Shown: one piece after another, positions 46,400 through 58,299 of the stretch
How the letters are laid out: every line of letters begins with the position of its first letter
Position numbering within the stretch: position 1 is the first letter of the stretch
NCBI GenBank assembly: GCA_963969395.1
Contig: OZ017796.1
Coordinates: 2,420,501 to 2,484,500 of the forward strand
DNA length: 64,000 nt
Source of the DNA: Pseudoscleropodium purum
Taxonomy: Eukaryota; Streptophyta; Bryopsida; Hypnales; Brachytheciaceae
Reading direction: 5' to 3'
The notes under the pieces: model-generated
Told to the model about the DNA's origin: nothing
The model's database searches: none
What the model saw: the letters and a program-made list of their open reading frames with translations, nothing else
Position numbers and translations under genes: made by a program

Positions 46400-48565
46400 A
46401 GGAATCTAGTTATTCAATAAAAATTAGACTTGTTGGATGTAGTGGTATTGATAGGTCAAAGCTTCGCTATCTCGGCCTATGGCTGAACTGCTAGGGAAAT
46501 TATTGCTCCTAACCTTGGGGCTAGGACCTTCCTTCTAATCTATCGCTAATCTTAAAAGCTAAACTTCAGATGTTTCCAAGTATGTCTTGGAAACTAAACT
46601 TTGGAACTTTCGAGCCAAAGGGGTTCAAAGCTTTGCCGCCATGTTGGTTTTAATACTAATGGTAGGACTTGGAGTACTTTGGAGGTTCGTAGCTCCGCCT
46701 TATCGAAACTTTTAATGCCCACGGTAGGATTAGTTCTTAGCTAGGAATTCAAAGCTTCACGACATCGTGAAGGGGTTGCTTAGCAAGGGACCGGTTTAAA
46801 CAAAAAAATAAAGGAATCCCTTAGAAGTCACACCACAAGGGTTCAAAGCTTTGCCATTGCAGAAAGGGACCACTCCACAAGGGTAACTCTAAGAAAAGGT
46901 TAGTTGCTCCAAATGTGCATCCAAGTAGAACAAGAGATAATAGTTAAATAAACCCCTCCCATTGACATTACTCATGCATTAAAGTCCCCCTAAAGCGGCA
47001 TCACCAAGGTATGGTGGGGAGTTGCTTCAGGATTAATATAAAACACCCAAAAAAACCCTCTTTAACCCACACAAGTGACTCACAAGGTACAAACAAGGCC
47101 CCCAACTTGGCCACTTAGCACATGGACATACACAAGAGCAAAATAGAAAGGACCAAAGGGCCCTTGCAAAGCTTGAGAAACAACAAGGAGCCAAAAGTAC
47201 TCCAAAAACAACATAGGTTAGCTTTTGGCTTCAAATGCCAAAAGAAGTCCAAAATAACTTGGACCTACAAGTCCAACAACAATTGAAGGGGATGATTTTA
47301 GAGAGGGAAATAAGGCCCTTAAATAGGTTTCAAAGGACCACTCCCTCCTTTCTAAACTCCTACTAGTAACCTTATCAATTCGAATTTTCATCCTTATCTT
47401 CAAAGATTTTCATCCTACTTTGAAATTTTTAACTATCTACCATATGTTAGACCAACATTCTAACTTTTGAAGATTATCTCCAAATGCCAAATGGATTGCA
47501 CCATTGGCTCTAGAACACCATTTTCAGACCAAAAACCCAACAAAAGCTAGTGTGGATTAAAAACCAAGTTGAAATAAATTCCAAAATCTTGGTTGTTCTC
47601 TATTTTGAGAGAAGTAACTAGCCTATGGTCTCCAGTAGGTGCAAGGGAGTAAGAAAAGTCCCCTTGTTGTCTTCAATCCACCGTCGTGTGCTCCCGAAGC
47701 GCTAGTCAACATCGCAGTATACTACCACGTGAATAAATTATGAGGTATCAGACCTCTACTGAAATCTTGCCGCTATCAAAGTGCTGCGAAATTTGGTGAA
47801 GCGCATTATTAGCATAAGACAAGCTAATCTAATTTTTAGTGAGATTTTACCGTAATTTAGGTAATTTCCATGGTTGACTGCCTAGATGGAAGTCTTCTAC
47901 AAGTCAAAAGATGTCTAGAATTTCCATGAGACCTCTCAGGGAGTCTTGTAGAAGGCATGTAGGTCCGCTTTGTCCCTAGCACACTCGGTTAGTGAGACCT
48001 CAAATGGCATCTCCTTGCATTTGTTGATGGTGTAGGAACTAGGAACCTTTTGTAGATGAAGGAATCTTGGAAAGCCGACTTCACCATTAGACTCTTAGCA
48101 TGGAATTTACCCTAGAACACCATCTTTGGCCAATAGATTCCTCCACATCTCCATTCTTCAGTTGTGGCACTTACATACTAACAATCAAGGTTTCTAGAAA
48201 TTCAATGATCTAATGGAGAATTCAAAATCTAACTCTAAGACCCGACCTATTGGCCTTGTTGTGGATCCCTTGGACCAACTTAGCCATGAATTCCACATTC
48301 ATAGGGGTAATTAGCCCTTAAAGGCCGTGCGACTCAAACTTGCAAAACTAGCTTTTTTTAGTGATCCTTCCACTATTCCCAAACTCATTTTGGAGGAGTT
48401 CTATGTATACAATCATATCTAGACCAAACACTATAATGGATATGTTACAACCCTATTTCAGTTCTACACTCTTTTTAGGGCTTTTGTATACTTTTATCTA
48501 CTCTAATTTGCAATTTAAAACAAAAAAAATCTATGAGTCCCAAGTGACAAATTGGGAGCTTACAA
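46400..48565 (+). repeat. Dispersed repeat family C, copy 1
   Basis: The right half (about 47.38-48.56 kb) aligns with 50.04-51.29 kb and partly with 17.9-18.9 kb. Shared blocks are 'ctaatttttagtgagatttta', 'acaaattgggagct' and the mid-element 'caccattgg' block. The left half carries a recurring 'ttcaaagcttygcc' motif, also present near 16.79 kb. It may be a decayed LTR; no terminal duplication was identified. Confidence 0.45.
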
Positions 48566-48569
48566 ATGC

Positions 48570-49056
48570 AAGGAGTGACAATTCAACCAAGATGAGGAAC
48601 TTTAGGGCATGCACTTGAATGAGGGACATAATGGTGCGGACAAAAGGTTAAGGCACGGACGTCATCACACGCAAGCGGGGACAACAATGCTAAGGTACGG
48701 ACATCATTGAAGTGAATGAGTAGGGTGGGGATTGGAGTGGGAGCAAATAGGAAAAATTCTATCCACACCTTGTACCATGTCTGCACCTTTACGGATTCCA
48801 TCCATGCCCCTAACAATTCCGTCCATGCTTTATACCATTTCTACATCCCTACGAATTCCATCTGCACCTTCTACTATATTTGCATCCCTACCAATTCCAT
48901 CCATGCCCAACATCTTGTCTATGCCACATAGTGGCAACGTCACCTATTTTTTCTTTTTTTGGAAAATCAACTATGTGTTGATTGCATCAAATGGGTGGGA
49001 CCTCTACAAGACGAGCGAATTAGATAGACAAGCAAATCAAACATTCACCCACTATG
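48570..49056 (+). mobile_element. hAT-type non-autonomous element family E, right half
   Basis: The left part matches about 32190-32290, and the right part matches the right part of the MITE at 32906-33158 ('aatcaactatgtgttga', 'gggacctcta', then CCCACTATGACAA). Between them is a minisatellite-like run of 'ccatccatgcccc' and 'ttccatc' units. The left terminus is missing. Confidence 0.55.
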
Positions 49057-50039
49057 ACAAAAAAAGCCTTATTTATTACACATGCATAATTTTGATTTCA
49101 TCCACAGTGTAGAAATTTCATCCAAATTTTTTTTATAACCCTCGTAAATCTTTGACTATGTTTTCACCAAGAATGCTCCAAAACTATTATTTCTAGTGTA
49201 GGTACCAAAATTTAGATAAAAGTAACATTTTAGAGTACATTGTGACCATAAGAAACTAAGTAGCAAACTAATTTGAATATATATGAAATTTTTTTTAGAA
49301 ATTTCCATCTTATAGATTGCAAGATATTAGTTGTTTGAATTGACAAAAATCCTTTTGGGGCCATGCAAAAAATAGGGCAACTGTACATTACAAGATTACA
49401 TTTGTATGAAAAAATGTCCAAAATAGTGGTGCTTCTTTGGATTCATTCTTCAAGGCAAGTTGACTAAATACTTGAAAATTTTCAAATCATTTAGGTTTGT
49501 ACAACATATAGGAGAAAAATAGTACTAAGTAAAATAAAATAGAGAATGATTGATGCAAAATACTAAATTGTAAAGAATTTTGTTATGAAATTGAAAAATG
49601 CCAATTCCAATGATTGTAATGTTGTAATAAATAATCTACATTCTATAGTTTTATTTTTCTCAAAAACTATTTAAAATTGAGTTAAATATTTGACTTCAAA
49701 ATTTATTTTAAAGTAGAGAATCTATAATTGCTTGCGAACCAAGACTCTTTATACCTTTCATCTCATTAATCAAAATTAAATGATCCAAAATTTTTATTTA
49801 TATATAAATGTAGAAAATCAATTTCAAATTTATGTTTACAAAAAAGAAATTGATTTGACTAAATTGCTCATTTAAGAAAAAAAAACTTCATATCACATAA
49901 TAATTTTTTAACCATGTAGTAAAAAAAATATGAAAATTGTTGGGTCTTAAAGAAAAACTTTGCCCCTATGTTGTGTGAAAATTTTAAAAATAAAAAAATA
50001 AAAAAAATTTCATTTGTAGTGAGCTACTCAAAATTAGCA
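49057..50039. other. AT-rich intergenic DNA, no gene recognised
   Basis: Low-complexity A/T-rich sequence with several poly-A runs and no recognisable coding frame. Confidence 0.5.
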
Positions 50040-51290
50040 AGGTACTTGGAATTTTTATCCTAATCTTCTAGAACTTTTACTTTTATATTAACTAGTCCAA
50101 ACTCTAAGTTTTGGAAATTAACTCCAAAATTCAAAAATGGATCGTGCTATTGGCTTTATAAAGCCATTTTTGTTTCTTGAGATACCCTTTACACTTTTGC
50201 CTTTGTCAAAAGATCACAGAAAACTAGTGCCAACTTAAAATAATCAAACGTTAAAATTTAACTTTTGGAGTTTATCTTTTCTTCTAGAGGTGACTAAATA
50301 AGGATGTTTAGAATGCCCAAAGGAATAAGAAAAGACCCTTTGTTGACTTCATTCTAATTTTGTATGCTTTCGGGATGCCAATCAAATCTACATAAATTCT
50401 TCTACATTATAAATTTGGAAGAATCTTGTCGGTTTAGATACCTCCCACTATCAGAATGTCTTGAAATTTTTTGGAGCATATTAATAGCATAAAAGAATCT
50501 AATCTAATTTTTAGTGAGATTTCATTGTAATCTAAGTAATTTCTAAAAAAATTCCATTGTAAATTTTAGTGATTAACCATTTGGAAAAAACAATTTTGCA
50601 AGTTAAAAAATTCCAAAACTTTTTGTGAGACTTCTTCTAGAATATCACAAAAGATGCGCAAGCTCGTATTTTTTACTTTGCACATGTGGGAACAGAAGAT
50701 AAAATCATGCCCTCTCTATTATTACATGTAATTAGAGAATCTCTTACATACAAAAGAATCTTGATGAATCAATTTCACTTTTGATTTTTTGGTATGATAT
50801 CAATTGTAGATCATCGTTAGGCGGCCATAGATTCCTCCAGTGGCCCGTCGTGATCGAGGTGGTAACTCTTATGTGCTAAAAATTGACGTTTCTATTATTT
50901 TGTTAGTATGATGGAAAAATTTGAAACTTATCTTTGGAAATGTACCTAAGGATTTATTTAGACTTTCCTTGGACCAATTTAGCCATAGTAAATCACCAAT
51001 ATTGGTAGGTTTAGGCTATTTTGGACAACATCACACAAACCTTTTGACCTTTGTCAATCTTCAAGTTTTAACCTATGTACATGTGGGTATATGGCATATT
51101 TTAGGTATGAAATTCTAATCTAGATCAAATGCTATATTGGCATGTAACATATCTATTTTGGTTTTACACTCTTCTAGTCTTCTAGGAGGCTTTTTGTATA
51201 TAATTATAACTTAAATTGCAAAATTTGAAAAACAAAAGAAAAAAACTATCAATCTCAAGTAATGAATTGGGAGCTCACACCCTTGCAATG
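50040..51290 (+). repeat. Dispersed repeat family C, copy 2 (partial)
   Basis: It corresponds to the right half of copy 1 and ends at the same 'aattgggagct.aca' block. The left half is missing or too diverged to see. Confidence 0.5.
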
Positions 51291-51404
51291 AAATTTATTT
51301 CACTTGTTTTAGAAAAAGACATATTTTGATTCATCACAATTGTACCTATGAGCATTAATAAGGACCTAGACACCTCTAACTTTGAAAAAATCATATCTTA
51401 TTCA

Positions 51405-51890
51405 ATCTAAGTCACAAAATTAAAATTAAAATATCCGCTTTTATATTCCTCATTTCTCTTTCTCCTACAAAAACGTAGAAAATCTTTGGATCCACCCAGT
51501 TTTGCACAAGGGGCTTTCTTCCCTTAGATTCATGCTTTCTAAGCTTGCTACCTTATATCAACTTCAAAAATTATGCTTGTATTTGAATTAGATATGCAGT
51601 GTTCAACATCAAAACGATACACATGTTTCATGAATGCTCTTAAGATCCTAAGTCAAAAAATGAAAATGAAAGCATCCACTGTTATATTCCTTATTTCTCT
51701 TTCTTCCACAAAAATGTAAAAAGTCTTTGGGTCCACCCATTTCTACACAAAGGGCTTTCTTCCCTTACATTCACATTTTCTAAGCTTGTTACCTTACATC
51801 GACCTCAAAAACTATGCTTGCTTTTGAATTGGTTGTAAAACATATGACACCAAAATAATACACATATTTCATGAATGCTTTCACCCTCTT
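51405..51890 (+). repeat. ~240-bp tandem duplication
   Basis: Two adjacent diverged copies share 'ttatattcc', 'atttctctttct', 'gggctttcttccctta', 'ttctaagctt' and 'catgaatgct' blocks in the same order, with a period of about 240 bp. Confidence 0.8.
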
Positions 51891-52580
51891 TAAGGTCTCA
51901 AATTTGAATCCAATTTGCATCATTTGGGGGTGGACCATGAGTAGAACGCACTGCGTGCATCCAAATCTTCAAGATGCCTTTTGTTCCATACAATACTAAT
52001 ACTTATTATTTTTAGCAAGAATTAAGTTCCAAATTAAAGTGCATCAAAAAGATCAACATGCCATTCATAGTGCACATACGATGATGTGTTCATTAGCCCA
52101 AAATAGCAGGCAATACTTTTCCGAATTCTTCAATCCAAAATCTTAGTTTTTTTTAAAAAGAGTGTCACAGCAGGAAAGTTAATCGATCTTGTTTCTAGAT
52201 TTGATTGACACTTGTCTAGTAGATGAATCCTCTTGACTAGTGGCGTGCAAGGTCAAATATGTAGAAAAATATGCGAGTGATTGTAACTTATACTAACTTA
52301 CACTAAGTCACAATCTTGTATTCTTATTGTGGGCTAGTGTATGTTTTCCAAGAAAAAATTACAATATCCCTCAGGAAATTAATGCTAGATAAGTTGGTCA
52401 CATCATGCACTATACATTTGTTTTACGGTTGTCAATGTCCAATACAATCCCCTTTGAACAAATCCACTCCACATTTGCTCAATCATATTTTCTCTCAAAC
52501 CTTGAACTAATTTCTTCTCCTCAAATAAACCCTAAATATTTTCAAACTTTGCAAAACATGCCATACACAATAGTGGAAAA
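51891..52580. other. Intergenic DNA, no gene recognised
   Basis: Short open frames only, with no recognisable motif. Confidence 0.45.
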
Positions 52581-52589
52581 ATCGTAGGT

Positions 52590-53450
52590 GGTTGGAATGT
52601 TCAAGGTTGGTCAAAAAGTGATTGAAATTGTTATTGTTGTGGACATGCCTAAGCAAATAGTTTCATCCATTCTCAAGACATAATATACATAAAACATTAT
52701 CGAGACTTCACTACACATTGAAATGGGACATTAGGATTATTGTTCAAGTGGCCAAGCAACTTGGGTGGAAATCACTAAGTAGATGATGCGGTAATTAGAC
52801 AAGCACTAAAAGATTCTAGACTATAGAGCAAGATTGCTCACCAAAAAACCCCATTTCTTTCATAGGTACACTAAAAGAAGTGCCTTGCTTTTACTAAGGA
52901 ATGTAAGGATTGGGCCATAGAGCAATGGAAAAACATCATGTGGATAGAAAAGGCAACCTTCAAAATTGGTAGAAACTTTCAGCAAATTTGCTTTTGGCAT
53001 ACTACCTCAAAAACATATCAAGAAGATTGTGTAGCCCTAACTTTCAAAAGTAGCCAAGATGTCGATGATGATATGGGGTGCTCTCTACAACAATTTGAAA
53101 TCCGCTTTAGGATAAATGGCACCAAGAAGGCAAATTGTTCAAGATTTTGTGAAATTTCTCTATAAGGGATCACTAAGAGAATTTTCGTTATTGGTCCTTA
53201 GGGCAATTCTCATGGAAGATGGTGCTCCAATGCTTCATAGTATAGCACCCAAAAAAGGGAGAAAAAAAATAGAGGATTATAGAATCTAGAATGACCAATA
53301 CAATTAACGGATTTGAATCCCATAGAAAATGTGTGGGTTGTGAAGAAAAATGCTTTGTTAAAACACTCAATGGCTATCAAGAGTGTCAAGGACATGAAGA
53401 AAGTTCTACATGGAAAAACTTGAACCCTTGGTTTCAAGTATGCTAGTACA
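52590..53450 (+). pseudogene. Tc1/mariner-family transposase relic
   Basis: An N-terminal helix-turn-helix remnant (GMFKVGQKVIEIV, then VSSIL) is followed by a KKPHFFHRYTK stretch. Next comes WAIEQWKNIMWIEKATFKIG, where the usual first catalytic Asp of W(T/S)DE is lost. Then follow TSKTYQEDC and TFKSSQDV. After a frameshift come LMEDGAP with the second Asp (53218) and, in the original frame, DLNPIENVWVVKK at about 53310-53350, the Tc1 signature. The sequence pattern resembles Tc1-type elements that are frequent in fungi. Stops and at least two frame changes make it dead. Confidence 0.75.
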
Positions 53451-53749
53451 TACCCTAAATCCTAAATCCTAAAAACTAAACCCCAAAAGCGCGATGGTGG
53501 ATTTGGTGTAGGTGCTCGATTTGTTGCCCAAGTGGCTCAAAATTTTGTAAGCATGTTGATACGAACATCCTATTTATCAATGTAAAGTTTGAACGAGCTG
53601 TTGCATTGTTGATTGTGCTATTGCAAATTTAGTGCAAGTGTAGGGGTACGTAACCTATGGGGGTTGCCGAGGTTGATCAACATTTTGAGTTTGTCCAAAC
53701 TTTTTCGAATTTTGTCCGAACATTAAAACATTTTAACCTTCTTTACCTT

Positions 53750-54330
53750 CATCATAAATAAAAGCTAGCAATCAAGTAGAAAGAGTGATAGGAGGGGAAG
53801 GAGAAAAGAAAGGCACTGGCTGGAAGAAACACCATCTTATAAGCCATAAAGATAGTACTAGGATTGTTGTGGAAGATAGCTAGCACTTACATGCCTATGG
53901 TACTACCATGGTAGTAAACTCAATAGTCGATCAATCTATAATCTCTACTAAAAATCCCACATTCGAACAATTGCTAAATCCATTTAATTTGAAGATTTAC
54001 TAATTAGCTTATATAAATTAGAGTAAATTTCTTGGACTTTAGCCAGGTCAATCAAGTAGCAATTGTTAGTTTGTGAAATAAAGCTCCTACTTTATACCAT
54101 TATTAATTATTTTTTTCTATTTTTGTTTCATAGTATATAGATTACTATAATATGCAAGTTTTTGGGAAATGTCTAGCCATCATTTGGATGGATTTGGCAA
54201 AATGCTAGGAAGAATGCACTAAATTTTTCTAAATTCTTGTCACAAAGGCTTGAAAGAAGTTGTTTTGGCAATATATTTTCCTCCAAAAATACACTCGTGT
54301 AGTCTACTTTCCAATGATAGAATTTAGCAC
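53750..54330 (-). repeat. Dispersed repeat family B, copy 2 (uninterrupted)
   Basis: This is the reverse complement of 1-390 joined to 2513-2690 without the family-A insertion. The join lies near 53.90-53.92 kb, at 'ctatggtactaccatgg'. Confidence 0.6.
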
Positions 54331-54479
54331 ATATGTGAGGAAGTTTGAATAGGACCTAGTTTTTTTATTGTAGTTTTCGGAAATTAGCCAAACTATTATA
54401 TCAACCAATCATTGGCAAAAAAAGATGACTAATTCTGCAATTTACTCTCTTTGTTATCTACCATCCATATCTTAAGTTA

Positions 54480-55130
54480 GATTGTTTGTTTTATTTGATA
54501 TAGTGAGATCTCCTTGCCCGTGTGTCTCCTACTCATGTTCATTGTATGGTCGAAAAGCCCTCTAGGAGGAGGGATGCACAAGCTTTGTTTTGTGTCGTTT
54601 CGACTCACGGTGTAAAAGTTATTGAATTTTGAAGTTTTAATGAATTATAAAATTATATATTGGAATTACTTTTACTTTTATTTTGGTTGTAACAACAACA
54701 CTAGGTACACTAGTCAATCAATATTCTTAAGATAGGTTGTTTGTATTGTTTGATATGTTGAGATCTAACAAATTGTAAAGTGTCTGGAGTTCTTGGTATC
54801 GCTCAAAAGGTCTTTGCTCAAAGGTGTGCACAGACTTTGTTTTGTAGCGTTTCAACTTATGGTACAAAAGTTATTGAATTTCAAAGTTTGTATGAATCAA
54901 AAAATATAATTAAATTATTCTTTATTTTTGAAAATTCACAACTTTGGCATTGCGTGTTGAAATGCCATGAAACAAAGTCTTTGCACTCTTTTGTAGGTAA
55001 GACTTTCGTGAGTAACAATGTAGAAGTTATGGAATTTTTTAATAAAAAAATTGAGTTTCAAAGTTTTATGGATTATAAAAAAACAAAAAGATTACTTTTA
55101 CTTTTATTTTAGTGGCAATAGGTTGGTCTA
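54480..55130 (+). repeat. ~200-240-bp tandem triplication, diverged
   Basis: Three successive segments share 'ttgtttg', 'gagatct', 'caaagctttg' or 'cagactttg', 'gtttc.act.a.ggt..aaagttatt.gaattt' and 'tacttttacttttatttt' in the same order. A 110-residue frame (54780-55112) runs across two of them and is not a recognised protein. Confidence 0.6.
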
Positions 55131-58100
55131 CCTTAGTTTATGGAGCCAAAAGAGTGTACTTGTTTGGAGGAAGGATAGATTTGATCCTAGAACCTCCCGG
55201 AAGGCATATTCAAGGCCTTAGCGTGATTTATCTGTAGTATGTAGGTATTCCCCTAAAGGTATCACTTCTCTCCAAAGTCCCAGGGTTGTATAGTTTCTTG
55301 TGTACTTAGCTCTTATTGACTTCGAGGGGAGGTTCTTGACATCACTAATTTTATTTCATGTCATTCAATTAGCCAAACAACCAGCAAAAAGAACATGGAG
55401 GACAACTCTAGACCCTCTTCACATCCCTTCCACTTTCTCGCCTTGCTTACTCCATCCTGCATATGCAATCCAACGCCCAAATTTGTTCATTTTTGGACCC
55501 CATCTCGATACCTCTTGATGCATTTCAAAACAACTTCAATTCAAGTGTGGCTGATCTTCCTTTCAAATCGACTTAAAATAGATCCGTTAGTTCTAGGCTA
55601 CCACATTCTTAGTCCTTGCGCGGAACTTCTTCGATGACGTAATGCACCTCCAACTCATTCAAGTTCTTGTTTCCTCGCTTTTCAATCTATGTTCTATAAC
55701 GTAATCTAAAGATCGGTAGTGACAATATATAGAAGAGCCTTGCAGTTGTAGTTGAATTCTTTGTTGTTGGATGAGAGATTTGGAAGGAGACAGTGTATGG
55801 AATTAAAATGGGGTATTTTGAATGTTGATTGAATTGGTGGTGGCTTCTAAATTGGAACTATTAGATTATGGTTTCAACTCTACTATTTTCAGTGGTATTT
55901 ATCACCTCCAATAAATTCTTAGTTGTAATAATATGCATGTTAATTTTATTGTACTGTTGAACAGGGCTTGCAGATGTTATTAGATTACAAAATTCTTTAG
56001 GTCAGTGGTTTTTGACACAAGCTGTATAATTGCAAGGTATTCGCATCATGTATGAACTTTCATTAGGATCTTTGTACACCTATAGAACAAATTTGGTCAC
56101 TACCAGCATGTTTACAAAAAATCCTCGTTCTATTCACATCGTAGAGTTAGGTTTGGAGTTTTTTAAATTCCCATACCTCCTTAGGAATTTCAGAGGCGTG
56201 GCTAGAAATCTATGGTTTCACACTATCTTCCTTCGTGTGGTTAGAAACTCAAGGTTTGAAGCTCCTTCGTGTGCTGGCTGAATCTCCTTTCACATTTTGC
56301 ATTCAATCGCTTCCTTGCCGCTTCAAGGATTCTTTGGATTTAGGCCATTTTGATCAGATTGAGTATTGCCTTTGCCTTAGGAATTTTGTTCTATGGAGAA
56401 GAATTGAAATTGGATATTACTATCTGAAGTTTGAGAAGGAGGCTTCTTTCTTTCTTTTGTGCACATGGATCACACTTTCTTATAGACTTCTTGCAGGATA
56501 GATTGAGGTGTGAGTTTGTCATGAATGAGAAATTAGGGGTTTGTTGGCACAATTTTGATTAGATTGGAATGTCTTTGCATTTGATCGCTTGAGCATTCTT
56601 TGACAGCTTGTTCAGGTGTGGCTTCTTCTTAAGTTTTAGGATTTGAATTAATTTTACATTCCATTGCTTGTTTGAGTTGTGATTTCTTCTTGAGCATTAG
56701 AATTTGAAGATTAGTAGGGCACTACTTTTAGAATCATTCTGAATTCTGAAGTGATGAAAAAGAATTCACTAACACCTAAGAGAATCCACTTTCAAAATTG
56801 CAAGCACTTATATCTTAGTTTGTTAATACCGCAAGCAATTCAATCTTTCTTGATACCACAAGCAATAATGGAGGTAAATTCATTGCCAAAACCCTAATCA
56901 ACAAGTTGTTCTTTCTTTGTCCCATAAGATTCTTCATACAAAATCACTAAACTAACAGTTGAGAAATTAGGATGTAATTTTAGCAATTCAACTCATGCAA
57001 ATCTTATTGTCAGTGTCCTTTGAATTTGCAGAAGTTGCAGTTACAAAAGCATTTGGATAGTTGATGGCCCTTGCTCTTGCCCTAGCTATAGTTGAGCTTG
57101 TCATGGATTATGACAAGAATCATTGCATGCAAAACACAAGAACTCAAGAATGGCGATGCACGCAAGAATAGGAGACAAGAATCTATATGTACAAAAATAG
57201 GATGACACAAGAATCAATGTACACAAGAGCAGGAGGACACAAGAATCAATGTACAGAAGAAAAAACAAGCAAGATCAAGCTCAAATCATGTAGGAAGGAA
57301 AAAGGAAGAAGAAGCTAACACCCACACAAGAGAAAAAAAGGTAGGGGAACAACAACTTTAAATATAAACACCACTTCCGCTTTCAAATCTAGGAAAAGGT
57401 AAGATTTTACAACTAAAATCTTCCAATTGTCAAACCCCACCATGTTTTGTGGCATTTGTGAGATATCATTCAAATTCTTGGGAGAAAATAGGTTTCGCAA
57501 TAATATATGTCAGGTTCAGTAACTTGGTGGGAATGCCAAAGTAAGTTTAGCAAGCAAATAGGGATTTAACACCACCGCATCTCTAAGGTGTGTAGAGGTG
57601 CTTAGGTCCTTGCGCACTTGAGAAACTTGTGAGATGCACAATAAAATCTACCATTGGTGTTTGCAAAAAAAACTTGGTTTTGTTCACATTTAACACACTA
57701 GAACTAGTTATTGTGAGATTCGATGAACTCACATGGATTTTTATAGATTAGGTACCGTATAGTTAGCAAATGTTCCCTTCTCATCAGGGTGAAACTTATC
57801 AAACTCCTTTCCATATTGTTACCAAGAGTCTATTTGCATTCACATAAGAGAATCAATGTTAGCTATTGAATATTTGAACTCTCTAGTAAAATTGAACATT
57901 TTGAAATTGTCTTTTGTACTCAATGATTTGAACTTTTGAAGTGTCAAGTTTCAAATTGAGTGCCCATTTCAATTCCAGAGTCTCAATGTGCAACATGATT
58001 TCTATTCAATGTTGGTGTTGTTGGTAAGTTTGAACCAAAATAGAATCCAAAAATTGTGACAAACAAGCATACCATGCAAAAGCAATGAAGCAAGGACGCA

Positions 58101-58185
58101 ATTTGATTGCAAGCAAAGAATGCAAGGAGTAAGTGAAACAAATTGCAAACAATGGAATTAAACTTGCGTGCAATAGATTGTGAAT
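55131..58185. other. Intergenic DNA, no gene recognised
   Basis: Several short frames with no recognisable family. Around 57.1-57.3 kb there are repeated 'cacaagaatcaatgtac' segments. Confidence 0.45.
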
Positions 58186-58189
58186 TGTG

Positions 58190-58295
58190 AGGACAGTTGG
58201 AAAAGCGCAAGGTCTGAGAGGACGATAAGAAAAGCACAGGGTCATAGGACAATTAGAAAAGCGTGGGGAACAATTGGAAAAGCATGGGAGCAAGA
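58190..58295 (+). repeat. ~28-bp minisatellite, four units
   Basis: Units of the form 'ggacaattggaaaagcgcag' recur about every 27-30 bp. Confidence 0.8.
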
Positions 58296-58299
58296 CAAG

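Noticed and set aside
54780..55112. 110-residue frame in the 54.5-55.1 kb repeats
   Set aside because: It spans two units of a tandem triplication and has no recognisable protein pattern.
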